A stretch of DNA of 64,000 nucleotides, taken from positions 1 to 64,000 of the forward strand of contig BDSI01000103.1 of assembly GCA_003117195.1 (NCBI GenBank), read 5' to 3'. Both the position numbers and the translations under genes were made by a program. The notes below the pieces were generated by a model. It was not told the origin of the DNA. It saw only the letters and a program-made list of their open reading frames with translations, and did no database searches. Shown in pieces: positions 11,733-22,007 of this stretch. The DNA is from Eudorina sp. 2006-703-Eu-15. Its lineage: Eukaryota; Chlorophyta; Chlorophyceae; Chlamydomonadales; Volvocaceae. The number at the start of each line of letters is the position of its first letter. The first letter of the stretch is position 1.

Positions 11733-12613
11733 ATGCAAGTTGTATGGGTGCGTCTGGGTGGTTCAGTGGATGCGCAATACGCAGTGTTGTTGACGTGCTG
11801 AGTCAATCTGATGGGAACAAAGTCAGTCCTGAAACCTATGTTACCTTGAGGATCAGGAGGACCCTTCCATCGCACTCGGAATGCTGCATATCTAATGGGC
11901 AAATATCACAGATGCGCCCAATGAGGTGCAATTGCTGCGAAACACAAGGTTTTGTATCGCAGATGGGCCCAACGAACCCAACTGACCCAACTGACTCAAT
12001 TCACCTTGTCGAACTATCAATACATATGTAAACCCTCACTTAGTCTATTGATTTAATAAATTAATTATTGTAAATATCCATCGTTTTAGCTGTATTCAAA
12101 TAGCAAAGTATTCGGAGCTCAAATCAACTGGCTGGCCCAACTGACCCAACCGAGCGACCCTATCAAATCCACCAAACCAACCACCCCACTTGAATTGGTC
12201 GAGCTGTCAATGTAAGTAATACCTCAATGATTTAATTAAATATTTCTTGGTCTTGAATTATAACATAATGGTCCGACTGGGCGGATCCACCTGGCCAACC
12301 CAACTGACCTATCTAATCGCCAAAGCAAATTACCTATCTACCGACCATCATCGAATCCCCGAAACCCTTCACACCTAAAACCCCATTAACAGGCCCTAAA
12401 ACCCACCGACACGTCGCCCAAACCCCTCTCTTTGCACCTGACATCCCCCCAAACCCCCCGCACCCCCACCACCCAACCCTTCCTCTTCCTTCTGCCCCTT
12501 GAGCCTTGACCCAATACGACCCAACCGACCGGATCCACCTAACGGACCTAACCGATCCAGTTGCTTTGGATTTGGCCTGCCCCTGTAGCGGTAGCTGCTA
12601 GGTTGATGTCCAA

Positions 12614-12685
12614 GTGTCTATGGTGTAGTGGAATCACATCTGTCTAACACACAGAAGGTCCCCAGATCGAAAATGGGTAGACACA
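12614..12685 (+). tRNA. tRNA-Val(AAC)-like, unit 6 (T stem broken)
   Basis: Anticodon AAC; carries the C61-to-A lesion. Confidence 0.65.
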
Positions 12686-13799
12686 AGGGAAAGACCTTAT
12701 TTCTGTTCGCATCCGACCTACCAGCATAGTGCCTGAGGCCAGTGTTGCTATCTTCCAAAACGGGGAAACAGAATTCCGCAGGTTTCCGGCCTGTCTCCAG
12801 TAGCTAAAATTCCTTTGGCAGGGCAGATTTTGGGGGGGCCTTCCTAGATGCCAGGAAATAAAAACCTTCGAGGCAGGCCGGAAATATTTCTGCGTGTTTC
12901 GACAGCAGGACCACAGCTACGACAGGGATTCTCGGTCTTGGAGGCCTGAAGCGCGCTTTCCTTGCGTCGCGGATGCATATGGGAGGGTAACCAGGAGTTG
13001 GGGACACGGCATTCGGCGGTAGACAGGTGTACAATGCAGGAATTGCCCCTGCCCAATTGGTAGTCTGGAAAATAGTTGGCAGGGCGGATTTCCGGCTCTC
13101 CACAGCGTCAAATAAATGAAATCTCGCAGGTTTCTTGGGGGTCCGGAAATAGAAAATTTCCGGGTTTTTTGCCCGTAAATATTCTTTTTATTTAAGGTAG
13201 CAACACTGCCTGAGGCTCACAATGCTGATGCCGTTGGTTGTGAAGCTGAAGGGGGCTGCAACATCATCAATGTGGGAAACGTCTACAATCCAAGGGACAC
13301 AAGACAAAGGCTTTCGGAAAATCCCATCCCGCTTCTGGGGAGTTGCCTGATGTCACGGTGCGGAAAGGATTCTATGTATGTGCACCGGATATGTGACTGC
13401 AGATGAGATCGAACATGCCTGGAGATGAGAGTGTACGTAAATGCACCATGGGGCCCTGTAAGTGAGCTGAAGATTAGAGGTTGCTGCGTGCTTTGAAGCC
13501 ATCCATTGTCCGATTTTCAATTTGCCACCGTGCCGCCGTACACATTGTGGTGCGGTGTGCTTTTTGCAGTGTGTTGTGGGGAGGCTGGGAAACTGAGGCA
13601 GCCACTGATGACCTGTTTAGGGGTCAGTATTGGGTTGGTTACATATGGAAACAGAAATAGGGGCAAGGAGCGTGTGGTTTGGGGAACAGGAAGCACGCGT
13701 TCATTCGAGCCGGACAGCGAGGTGCGGCGGCCATCCAGGGAGGTGCGTTGTGGGTATGGCGGAATGCGGGACGGTGATGGAACTGTCTTCACCATCCAA

Positions 13800-13871
13800 G
13801 TGTCTATGGTGTAGTGGAATCACGTCTGTCTCACACACAGGAGGTCCCCAGATCGAAACTGGGTAGACACA
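13800..13871 (+). tRNA. tRNA-Val(CAC)-like, unit 7
   Basis: 72 nt, anticodon CAC, T loop ATCGAAA. Confidence 0.7.
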
Positions 13872-14749
13872 ATGCAAGTTGTATGGGTGCGTCTGGGTGG
13901 TTCAGTGGATGCGCAATACGCAGTGTTGTTGACGTGCTGGTCAATCTGATGGGAACAAAGTCAGTCCTGAAACCTATGTTACCTTGAGGATCAGGAGGAC
14001 CCTTCCATCGCACTCGGAATGCTGCATATCTAATGGGCAAATATCACAGATGCGCCCAATGAGGTGCAATTGCTGCGATACACAAGGTTTTGTATCGCAG
14101 ATGGGCCCAACGAACCCAACTGACCCAACTGACTCAATTCACCTTGTCGAACTATCAATACATATGTAAACCCTCACTTAGTCTATTGATTTAATAAATT
14201 AATTATTGTAAATATCCATCGTTTTAGCTGTATTCAAATAGCAAAGTATTCGGAGCTCAAATCAACTGGCTGGCCCAACTGACCCAACCGAGCGACCCTA
14301 TCAAATCCACCAAACCAACCACCCCACTTGAATTGGTCGAGCTGTCAATGTAAGTAATACCTCAATGATTTAATTAAATATTTCTTGGTCTTGAATTATA
14401 ACATAATGGTCCGACTGGGCGGATCCACCTGGCCAACCCAACTGACCTATCTAATCGCCAAAGCAAATTACCTATCTACCGACCATCATCGAATCCCCGA
14501 AACCCTTCACACCTAAAACCCCATTAACAGGCCCTAAAACCCACCGACACGTCGCCCAAACCCCTCTCTTTGCACCTGACATCCCCCAAACCCCCGCACC
14601 CCCACCACCCAACCCTTCCTCTTCCTTCTGCCCCTTGAGCCTTGACCCAATACGACCCAACCGACCGGATCCACCTAACGGACCTAACCGATCCAGTTGC
14701 TTTGGATTTGGCCTGCCCCTGTAGCGGTGGCTGCTAGGTTGATGTCCAA

Positions 14750-14821
14750 GTGTCTATGGTGTAGTGGAATCACATCTGTCTAACACACAGAAGGTCCCCA
14801 GATCGAAAATGGGTAGACACA
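14750..14821 (+). tRNA. tRNA-Val(AAC)-like, unit 7 (T stem broken)
   Basis: Anticodon AAC; carries the C61-to-A lesion. Confidence 0.65.
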
Positions 14822-15933
14822 AGGGAAAGACCTTATTTCTGTTCGCATCCGACCTACCAGCATAGTGCCTGAGGCCAGTGTTGCTATCTTCCAAAACGGG
14901 GAAACAGAATTCCGCAGGTTTCCGGCCTGTCTCCAGTAGCTAAAATTCCTTTGGCAGGGCAGATTTTGGGGGGGCCTTCCTAGATGCCAGGAAATAAAAA
15001 CCTTCGAGGCAGGCCGGAAATATTTCTGCGTGTTTCGACAGCAGGACCACAGCTACGACAGGGATTCTCGGTCTTGGAGGCCTGAAGCGCGCTTTCCTTG
15101 CGTCGCGGATGCATATGGGAGGGTAACCAGGAGTTGGGGACACGGCATTCGGCGGTAGACAGGTGTACAATGCAGGAATTGCCCCTGCCCAATTGGTAGT
15201 CTGGAAAATAGTTGGCAGGGCGGATTTCCGGCTCTCCACAGCGTCAAATAAATGAAATCTCGCAGGTTTCTTGGGGGTCCGGGAAATAGAAAATTTCCGG
15301 GTTTTTTGCCCGTAAATATTCTTTTTATTTAAGGTAGCAACACTGCCTGAGGCTCACAATGCTGATGCCGTTGGTTGTGAAGCTGAAGGGGGCTGCAACA
15401 TCATCAATGTGGGAAACGTCTACAATCCAAGGGACACAAGACAAAGGCTTTCGGAAAATCCCATCCCGCTTCTGGGGAGTTGCCTGATGTCACGGTGCGG
15501 AAAGGATTCTATGTATGTGCACCGGATATGTGACTGCAGATGAGATCGAACATGCCTGGAGATGAGAGTGTACGTAAATGCACCATGGGGCCCTGTAAGT
15601 GAGCTGAAGATTAGAGGTTGCTGCGTGCTTTGAAGCCATCCATTGTCCGATTTTCAATTTGCCACCGTGCCGTACACATTGTGGTGCGGTGTGCTTTTTG
15701 CAGTGTGTTGTGGGGAGGCTGGGAAACTGAGGCAGCCACTGATGACCTGTTTAGGGGTCAGTATTGGGTTGGTTACATATGGAAACAGAAATAGGGGCAA
15801 GGAGCGTGTGGTTTGGGGAACAGGAAGCACGCGTTCATTCGAGCCGGACAGCGAGGTGCGGCGGCCATCCAGGGAGGTGCGTTGTGGGTATGGCGGAATG
15901 CGGGACGGTGATGGAGCTGTCTTCACCATCCAA

Positions 15934-16005
15934 GTGTCTATGGTGTAGTGGAATCACGTCTGTCTCACACACAGGAGGTCCCCAGATTGAAACTGGGTAG
16001 ACACA
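15934..16005 (+). tRNA. tRNA-Val(CAC)-like, unit 8
   Basis: 72 nt, anticodon CAC. It carries the same B-box C56-to-T change as unit 6. Confidence 0.6.
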
Positions 16006-16886
16006 ATGCAAGTTGTATGGGTGCGTCTGGGTGGTTCAGTGGATGCGCAATACGCAGTGTTGTTGACGTGCTGAGTCAATCTGATGGGAACAAAGTCAGT
16101 CCTGAAACCTATGTTACCTTGAGGATCAGGAGGACCCTTCCATCGCACTCGGAATGCTGCATAACTAATGGGCAAATATCACACATGCGCCCAATGAGGT
16201 GCAATTGCTGCGATACACAAGGTTTTGTATCGCAGATGGGCCCAACGAACCCAACTGACCCAACTGACTCAATTCACCTTGTCGAACTATCAATACATAT
16301 GTAAACCCTCACTTAGTCTATTGATCTAATAAATTAATTATTGTAAATATCCATTGTTTTAGCTGTATTCAAATAGCAAAGTATTCGGAGCTCAAATCAA
16401 CTGGCTGGCCCAACTGACCCAACCGAGCGACCCTATCAAATCCACCAAACCAACCACCCCACTTGAATTGGTCGAGCTGTCAATGTAAGTAATATCTCAA
16501 TTATTTAATTAAATATTTCTTGGTCTTGAATTATAACATAATGGTCCGACTGGGCGGATCCACCTGGCCAACCCAACTGACCTATCTAATCGCCAAAGCA
16601 AATTACCTATCTACCGACCATCATCGAATCCCCGAAACCCTTCACACCTAAAACCCCATTAACAGGCCCTAAAACCCACCGACACGTCGCCCAAACCCCT
16701 CTCTTTGCACCTGACATCCCCCCAAACCCCCCGCACCCCCACCACCCAACCCTTCCTCTTCCTTCTGCCCCTTGAGCCTTGACCCAATACGACCCAACCG
16801 ACCGGATCCACCTAACGGACCTAACCGATCCAGTTGCTTTGGATTTGGCCTGCCCCTGTAGCGGTGGCTGCTAGGTTGATGTCCAA

Positions 16887-16958
16887 GTGTCTATGGTGTA
16901 GTGGAATCACATCTGTCTAACACACAGAAGGTCCCCAGATCGAAAATGGGTAGACACA
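16887..16958 (+). tRNA. tRNA-Val(AAC)-like, unit 8 (T stem broken)
   Basis: Anticodon AAC; carries the C61-to-A lesion. Confidence 0.65.
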
Positions 16959-18073
16959 AGGGAAAGACCTTATTTCTGTTCGCATCCGACCTACCAGCAT
17001 AGTGCCTGAGGCCAGTGTTGCTATCTTCCAAAACGGGGAAACAGAATTCCGCAGGTTTCCGGCCTGTCTCCAGTAGCTAAAATTCCTTTGGCAGGGCAGA
17101 TTTTGGGGGGGCCTTCCTAGATGCCAGGAAATAAAAACCTTCGAGGCAGGCCGGAAATATTTCTGCGTGTTTCGACAGCAGGACCACAGCTACGACAGGG
17201 ATTCTCGGTCTTGGAGGCCTGAAGCGCGCTTTCCTTGCGTCGCGGATGCATATGGGAGGGTAACCAGGAGTTGGGGACACGGCATTCGGCGGTAGACAGG
17301 TGTACAATGCAGGAATTGCCCCTGCCCAATTGGTAGTCTGGAAAATAGTTGGCAGGGCGGATTTCCGGCTCTCCACAGCGTCAAATAAATGAAATCTCGC
17401 AGGTTTCTTGGGGGTCCGGGAAATAGAAAATTTCCGGGTTTTTTGCCCGTAAATATTCTTTTTATTTAAGATAGCAACACTGCCTGAGGCTCACAATGCT
17501 GATGCCGTTGGTTGTGAAGCTGAAGGGGGCTGCAACATCATCAATGTGGGAAACGTCTACAATCCAAGGGACACAAGACAAAGGCTTTCGGAAAATCCCA
17601 TCCCGCTTCTGGGGAGTTGCCTGATGTCACGGTGCGGAAAGGATTCTATGTATGTGCACCGGATATGTGACTGCAGATGAGATCGAACATGCCTGGAGAT
17701 GAGAGTGTACGTAAATGCACCATGGGGCCCTGTAAGTGAGCTGAAGATTAGAGGTTGCTGCGTGCTTTGAAGCCATCCATTGTCCGATTTTCAATTTGCC
17801 ACCGTGCCGCCGTACACATTGTGGTGCGGTGTGCTTTTTGCAGTGTGTTGTGGGGAGGCTGGGAAACTGAGGCAGCCACTGATGACCTGTTTAGGGGTCA
17901 GTATTGGGTTGGTTACATATGGAAACAGAAATAGGGGCAAGGAGCGTGTGGTTTGGGGAACAGGAAGCACGCGTTCATTCGAGCCGGACAGCGAGGTGCG
18001 GCGGCCATCCAGGGAGGTGCGTTGTGGGTATGGCGGAATGCGGGACGGTGATGGAACTGTCTTCACCATCCAA

Positions 18074-18145
18074 GTGTCTATGGTGTAGTGGAATCACGTC
18101 TGTCTCACACACAGGAGGTCCCCAGATCGAAACTGGGTAGACACA
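18074..18145 (+). tRNA. tRNA-Val(CAC)-like, unit 9
   Basis: 72 nt, anticodon CAC, T loop ATCGAAA. Confidence 0.7.
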
Positions 18146-19025
18146 ATGCAAGTTGTATGGGTGCGTCTGGGTGGTTCAGTGGATGCGCAATACGCAGTGT
18201 TGTTGACGTGCTGAGTCAATCTGATGGGAACAAAGTCAGTTCTGAAACCTATGTTACCTTGAGGATCAGGAGGACCCTTCCATCGCACTCGGAATGCTGC
18301 ATAACTAATGGGCAAATATCACACATGCGCCCAATGAGGTGCAATTGCTGCGATACACAAGGTTTTGTATCGCAGATGGGCCCAACGAACCCAACTGACC
18401 CAACTGACTCAATTCACCTTGTCGAACTATCAATACATATGTAAACCCTCACTTAGTCTATTGATTTAATAAATTAATTATTGTAAATATCCATTGTTTT
18501 AGCTGTATTCAAATAGCAAAGTATTCGGAGCTCAAATCAACTGGCTGGCCCAACTGACCCAACCGAGCGACCCTATCAAATCCACCAAACCAACCACCCC
18601 ACTTGAATTGGTCGAGCTGTCAATGTAAGTAATATCTCAATTATTTAATTAAATATTTCTTGGTCTTGAATTATAACATAATGGTCCGACTGGGCGGATC
18701 CACCTGGCCAACCCAACTGACCTATCTAATCGCCAAAGCAAATTACCTATCTACCGACCATCATCGAATCCCCGAAACCCTTCACACCTAAAACCCCATT
18801 AACAGGCCCTAAAACCCACCGACACGTCGCCCAAACCCCTCTCTTTGCACCTGACATCCCCCCAAACCCCCGCACCCCCACCACCCAACCCTTCCTCTTC
18901 CTTCTGCCCCTTGAGCCTTGACCCAATACGACCCAACCGACCGGATCCACCTAACGGACCTAACCGATCCAGTTGCTTTGGATTTGGCCTGCCCCTGTAG
19001 CGGTGGCTGCTAGGTTGATGTCCAA

Positions 19026-19097
19026 GTGTCTATGGTGTAGTGGAATCACATCTGTCTAACACACAGAAGGTCCCCAGATCGAAAATGGGTAGACACA
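19026..19097 (+). tRNA. tRNA-Val(AAC)-like, unit 9 (T stem broken)
   Basis: Anticodon AAC; carries the C61-to-A lesion. It is the last tRNA-like gene of the array. Confidence 0.65.
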
Positions 19098-19151
19098 AGG
19101 GAAAGACCTTATTTCTGTTCGCATCCGACCTACCAGCATAGTGCCTGAGGC

Positions 19152-19846
19152 CAGTGTTGCTATCTTCCAAAACGGGGAAACAGAATTCCGCAGGTTTCCG
19201 GCCTGTCTCCAGTAGCTAAAATTCCTTTGGCAGGGCAGATTTTGGGGGGGCCTTCCTAGATGCCAGGAAATAAAAACCTTCGAGGCAGGCCGGAAATATT
19301 TCTGCGTGTTTCGACAGCAGGACCACAGCTACGACAGGGATTCTCGGTCTTGGAGGCCTGAAGCGCGCTTTCCTTGCGTCGCGGATGCATATGGGAGGCA
19401 GGGTGGCTATCTTATTTTGCAGAGTATCTACGGCCGGAGATACTCCTCGCCCAATCGTGCTGAAAGTATCTGTCGGAGGGAGCTTTTGCCGGCATTTTAT
19501 CTACTCAAGGGGGCTTTTCCCCGCGCGAGAGGCCATGAGTATCTAAAACCTCATTTTTCTCCCGAGGGAAAGTATCTATCAAAACTCAAGATTTTCGGCC
19601 GAATATATATTCATATCTTAAGATAGCCACCCTGATGGGAGGGTAACCAGGAGTTGGGGACACGGCATTCGGCGGTAGACAGGTGTACAATGCAGGAATT
19701 GCCCCTGCCCAATTGGTAGTCTGGAAAATAGTTGGCAGGGCGGATTTCCGGCTCTCCACAGCGTCAAATAAATGAAATCTCGCAGGTTTCTTGGGGGTCC
19801 GGGAAATAGCCCGTAAATATTCTTTTTATTTAAGGTAGCAACACTG
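19152..19846. mobile_element. tenth copy of the hAT-like MITE, split by a nested insertion
   Basis: Both ends of the outer element are present (left end at 19152, right end at 19846). It is interrupted at the ATGGGAGG site by a second element and has lost about 20 bp near 19810. Confidence 0.85.
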
Positions 19847-20169
19847 CCTGAGGCTCACAATGCTGATGCCGTTGGTTGTGAAGCTGAAGGGGGCTGCAAC
19901 ATCATCAATGTGGGAAACGTCTACAATCCAAGGGACACAAGACAAAGGCTTTCGGAAAATCCCATCCCGCTTCTGGGGAGTTGCCTGATGTCACGGTGCG
20001 GAAAGGATTCTATGTATGTGCACCGGATGCAGATGAGGTCAAACATGCCTGGAGATGAGAGTGTACGTAAATGCACCATGGGGCCCTGTAACGTAAGTGA
20101 GCTGAAGACTAGAGGTTGCTGCGTGTTTTGAAGCCATCCATCGGCCGATTTTCAATTTGCCACCGTGCC
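19180..20169. repeat. 2.1-kb tandem repeat, truncated unit 10
   Basis: Similarity to the other units stops at about 20169, just after the word TTGCCACCGTGCC, so both tRNA-like genes are absent. The unit is split by the nested element at 19399-19634. It also lacks about 20 bp at 19810 (in the element's right half) and about 18 bp at 20029, and has several private substitutions. It is the most diverged copy, as expected at an array edge. Confidence 0.95.
19399..19634. mobile_element. nested 236-bp hAT-like MITE
   Basis: The element begins CAGGGTGGCTATCTTA and ends with the exact complement, a perfect 16-bp terminal inverted repeat. It is flanked by ATGGGAGG at 19391-19398 and 19635-19642, where the nine other units have a single ATGGGAGG, so the empty site is visible nine times in this window. 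The interior repeats the word AGTATCTA several times. Its ends match the outer element's at 13 of 15 positions, so both were probably moved by the same or closely related transposases. Confidence 0.93.
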
Positions 20170-21960
20170 ACAAGCCACATCAACGTCATTGACCAGCGAC
20201 TCCAATGAAGGGACGCACAATCCTTCAAGGACCCATACTCCCATAGGTGCTGAGATTTCCCTTTCCAACGTATTGACCGTCGCGGTGGTTCTTGAAGCTG
20301 CGTGTTGACATCCAGGCAGGGCCGAGACCGCGACTGATTGCGACCGGCGACGATACAGCAAATGACGCAACCAACGACTATACAGCAAATGGCAGCAATG
20401 ACGCAGAGTCCTCCCGTGAGCGTTGTCGAAGTACCATTTCTTGTAACACGGCACGGCCTGACATTGAACGGCCCAACACTGTATGGCCCAAAACCATGCG
20501 GCTTGACCCCGGATGATCATCTGGCACCGCTTGGAGATCCCCATGCATTGCCTGCGAGCAAGCAGCATCCAGGTACAAGGGTCTGCATGCACCCGAACGA
20601 TCCTTCCTACCTCCTGTGGCATACACAGCAGAACAACCGTCCACAACAACAAACCTCAAAATAGTTCCATATGAACACAACCAGCAAGGATCCACCGAGA
20701 TGCGCACCGCTGCAGCATACCTAAAAACTAACGAAAAATCAGCAACAAACCGAATGACAACACACGTACTACATCACTGAACCGTCGCTCGGTCATCATC
20801 ACGTGGGCTTCTAGGGCCGAGGAGCGCCGCGGGGTCCCCGAACGAAGCCAATGGGTTGTCCGGTTCTACTCCCGCTACATCTACGAGGACATGTGCGCAC
20901 AAGACCGTACCGCCGCATGCGCCTGTACGGCCACATGACATGCTGCAGACCAGGGGAGGTGCACCGGTGGGAGGCGGAGGCGCTGCGCGCGCGGGCGGCG
21001 GAGCTGGCGGAGGGAGTGCCGCCGCCGGCGGATGTGACGGCGCTGCGGGCGGAGGTGGCGTCGCTGGAGGCGGCGGCGCGGGGCAATGCACCCGCATCCC
21101 CATCCGGCCTCGCAGATGAAGACCGCGATCGCAGATGTTCCACCACCATAACTTCCGAAAGTCCGCGAGAGCCTCTCAAGTTCCAGCCCCGAGGGCAGGC
21201 CCAAGGTGGTATGCTGGTGGTGTGCTGGCCTGGGCCCTTCTGCTCCCACACGCCACACCGGGAGACCGCATCACTGGCGGAGATCCACGGCCCGCACCGT
21301 GGCGCAACCCCCTGCCGTCCCCGACCCTGACCTCCCCTTTTCTGGTTGCTCTCTGCAGTGGCGTACCGCAGGCATGCCGCGGCACGGGCGCCGCAACATC
21401 ACCGCCCGCCCTCCAAGCCTACCACTATCCGTGTAGGGGTTTGGGTTTAGGGTTTGTAGGGGTTGTGCGCAGGTGAAGGTGGTCCTGAATTTTCCACCGC
21501 AAGCAGCTTCGTTGTCAGCGCCCGCGAGAGGTGGCATGCCAATGCTTTGCCGAGTCGGACGAGCCACAGAGAGGTCCCGAGAAATGCGCATTGAAACGCC
21601 GCCGGCCAATCTTCCCGACAGCGCCCAGACGAGAATTGGCACGTGGCGGGTGCCGCCGCCGACCGGCCGCGGCAGACCTCCGCTGCCGCAGCGACTTCCT
21701 CGGCAGCGTGCAGTCGACCTGCCGTGCCACACCGGAAACTTGGTGTCGCCCTGCCGTCACCAATCCGCTCCTCGCTTCCTTCCCTCTGTCACAAGCTCTA
21801 CTGTGCTCTTCCCCGTGTGCCACCCTGTGCCGTATAACGCTGCTGTACACCCCAAACCAGGCCCGGAGAAGAATGCGCACACGCGGATGCCCATGTCCAC
21901 CGCCGCTTTTGCCGCTTCCGCGGCTGCATGGACCCATGGGTCGCTGCAGTCCTGCATTCG
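20170..21960. other. spacer between the array and the thioredoxin gene
   Basis: No gene could be assembled. The stretch 20170-20800 has ordinary base composition and a 108-codon plus-strand frame (20338-20664) without recognisable similarity. The stretch 20949-21205 looks coding (separate entry). A telomere-like word sits at about 21432-21460. Two copies of the palindrome GACCCNNGGGTC (21931-21942, 21960-21971) lie downstream of the thioredoxin stop codon. Confidence 0.5.
20949..21205 (+). CDS. possible isolated coiled-coil exon
   Basis: A good acceptor (TGCTGCAG at 20941-20948) opens a frame rich in Glu, Ala, Leu and Arg with heptad-like spacing (VHRWEAEALRARAAEL, then ALRAEVASLEAAARG). It continues through an Asp/Arg/Ser-rich stretch to a plausible donor (CCCAAG then GTGGTA) at 21206. 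No partner exons with a matching product were found on either side. It may belong to a gene disrupted by the repeat array, or be a chance open frame in GC-rich DNA. Confidence 0.25.
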
Positions 21961-22007
21961 ACCCGTGGGTCAGCCCAGGTGCCCCCCGCGCCGCGCCGCT
22001 CAGCCCC

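Larger units (their letters stand above)
10632..12767. repeat. 2.1-kb tandem repeat, unit 6 (variant B)
   Basis: Length 2136. It carries the alternate variant set GTGCCGTAC, GATGGAGCTG and T-loop ATTGAAA in the CAC-type tRNA-like gene. Confidence 0.95.
12768..14903. repeat. 2.1-kb tandem repeat, unit 7 (variant A)
   Basis: Length 2136. It has the same variant set as units 5 and 9, plus a private two-base loss at about 13940 (GTGCTGGTCAATC instead of GTGCTGAGTCAATC). Confidence 0.95.
14904..17040. repeat. 2.1-kb tandem repeat, unit 8 (variant B)
   Basis: Length 2137. It has the variant set of unit 6 in its middle, but shares the changes ATAACTAATG and ACACATGCG (about 16162-16187) only with unit 9. 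Confidence 0.95.
17041..19179. repeat. 2.1-kb tandem repeat, unit 9 (variant A)
   Basis: Length 2139. It is the last complete unit. It carries the A set and shares several downstream substitutions with unit 8. Confidence 0.95.

Noticed and set aside
1..20169. CRISPR array
   Set aside because: The repeats are 2.1 kb and include whole tRNA-like genes; there is no short-repeat/unique-spacer pattern and the genome is eukaryotic.
20338..20664. 108-codon plus-strand frame after the array
   Set aside because: No domain, no splice context and no support beyond being open; mentioned only as spacer content.
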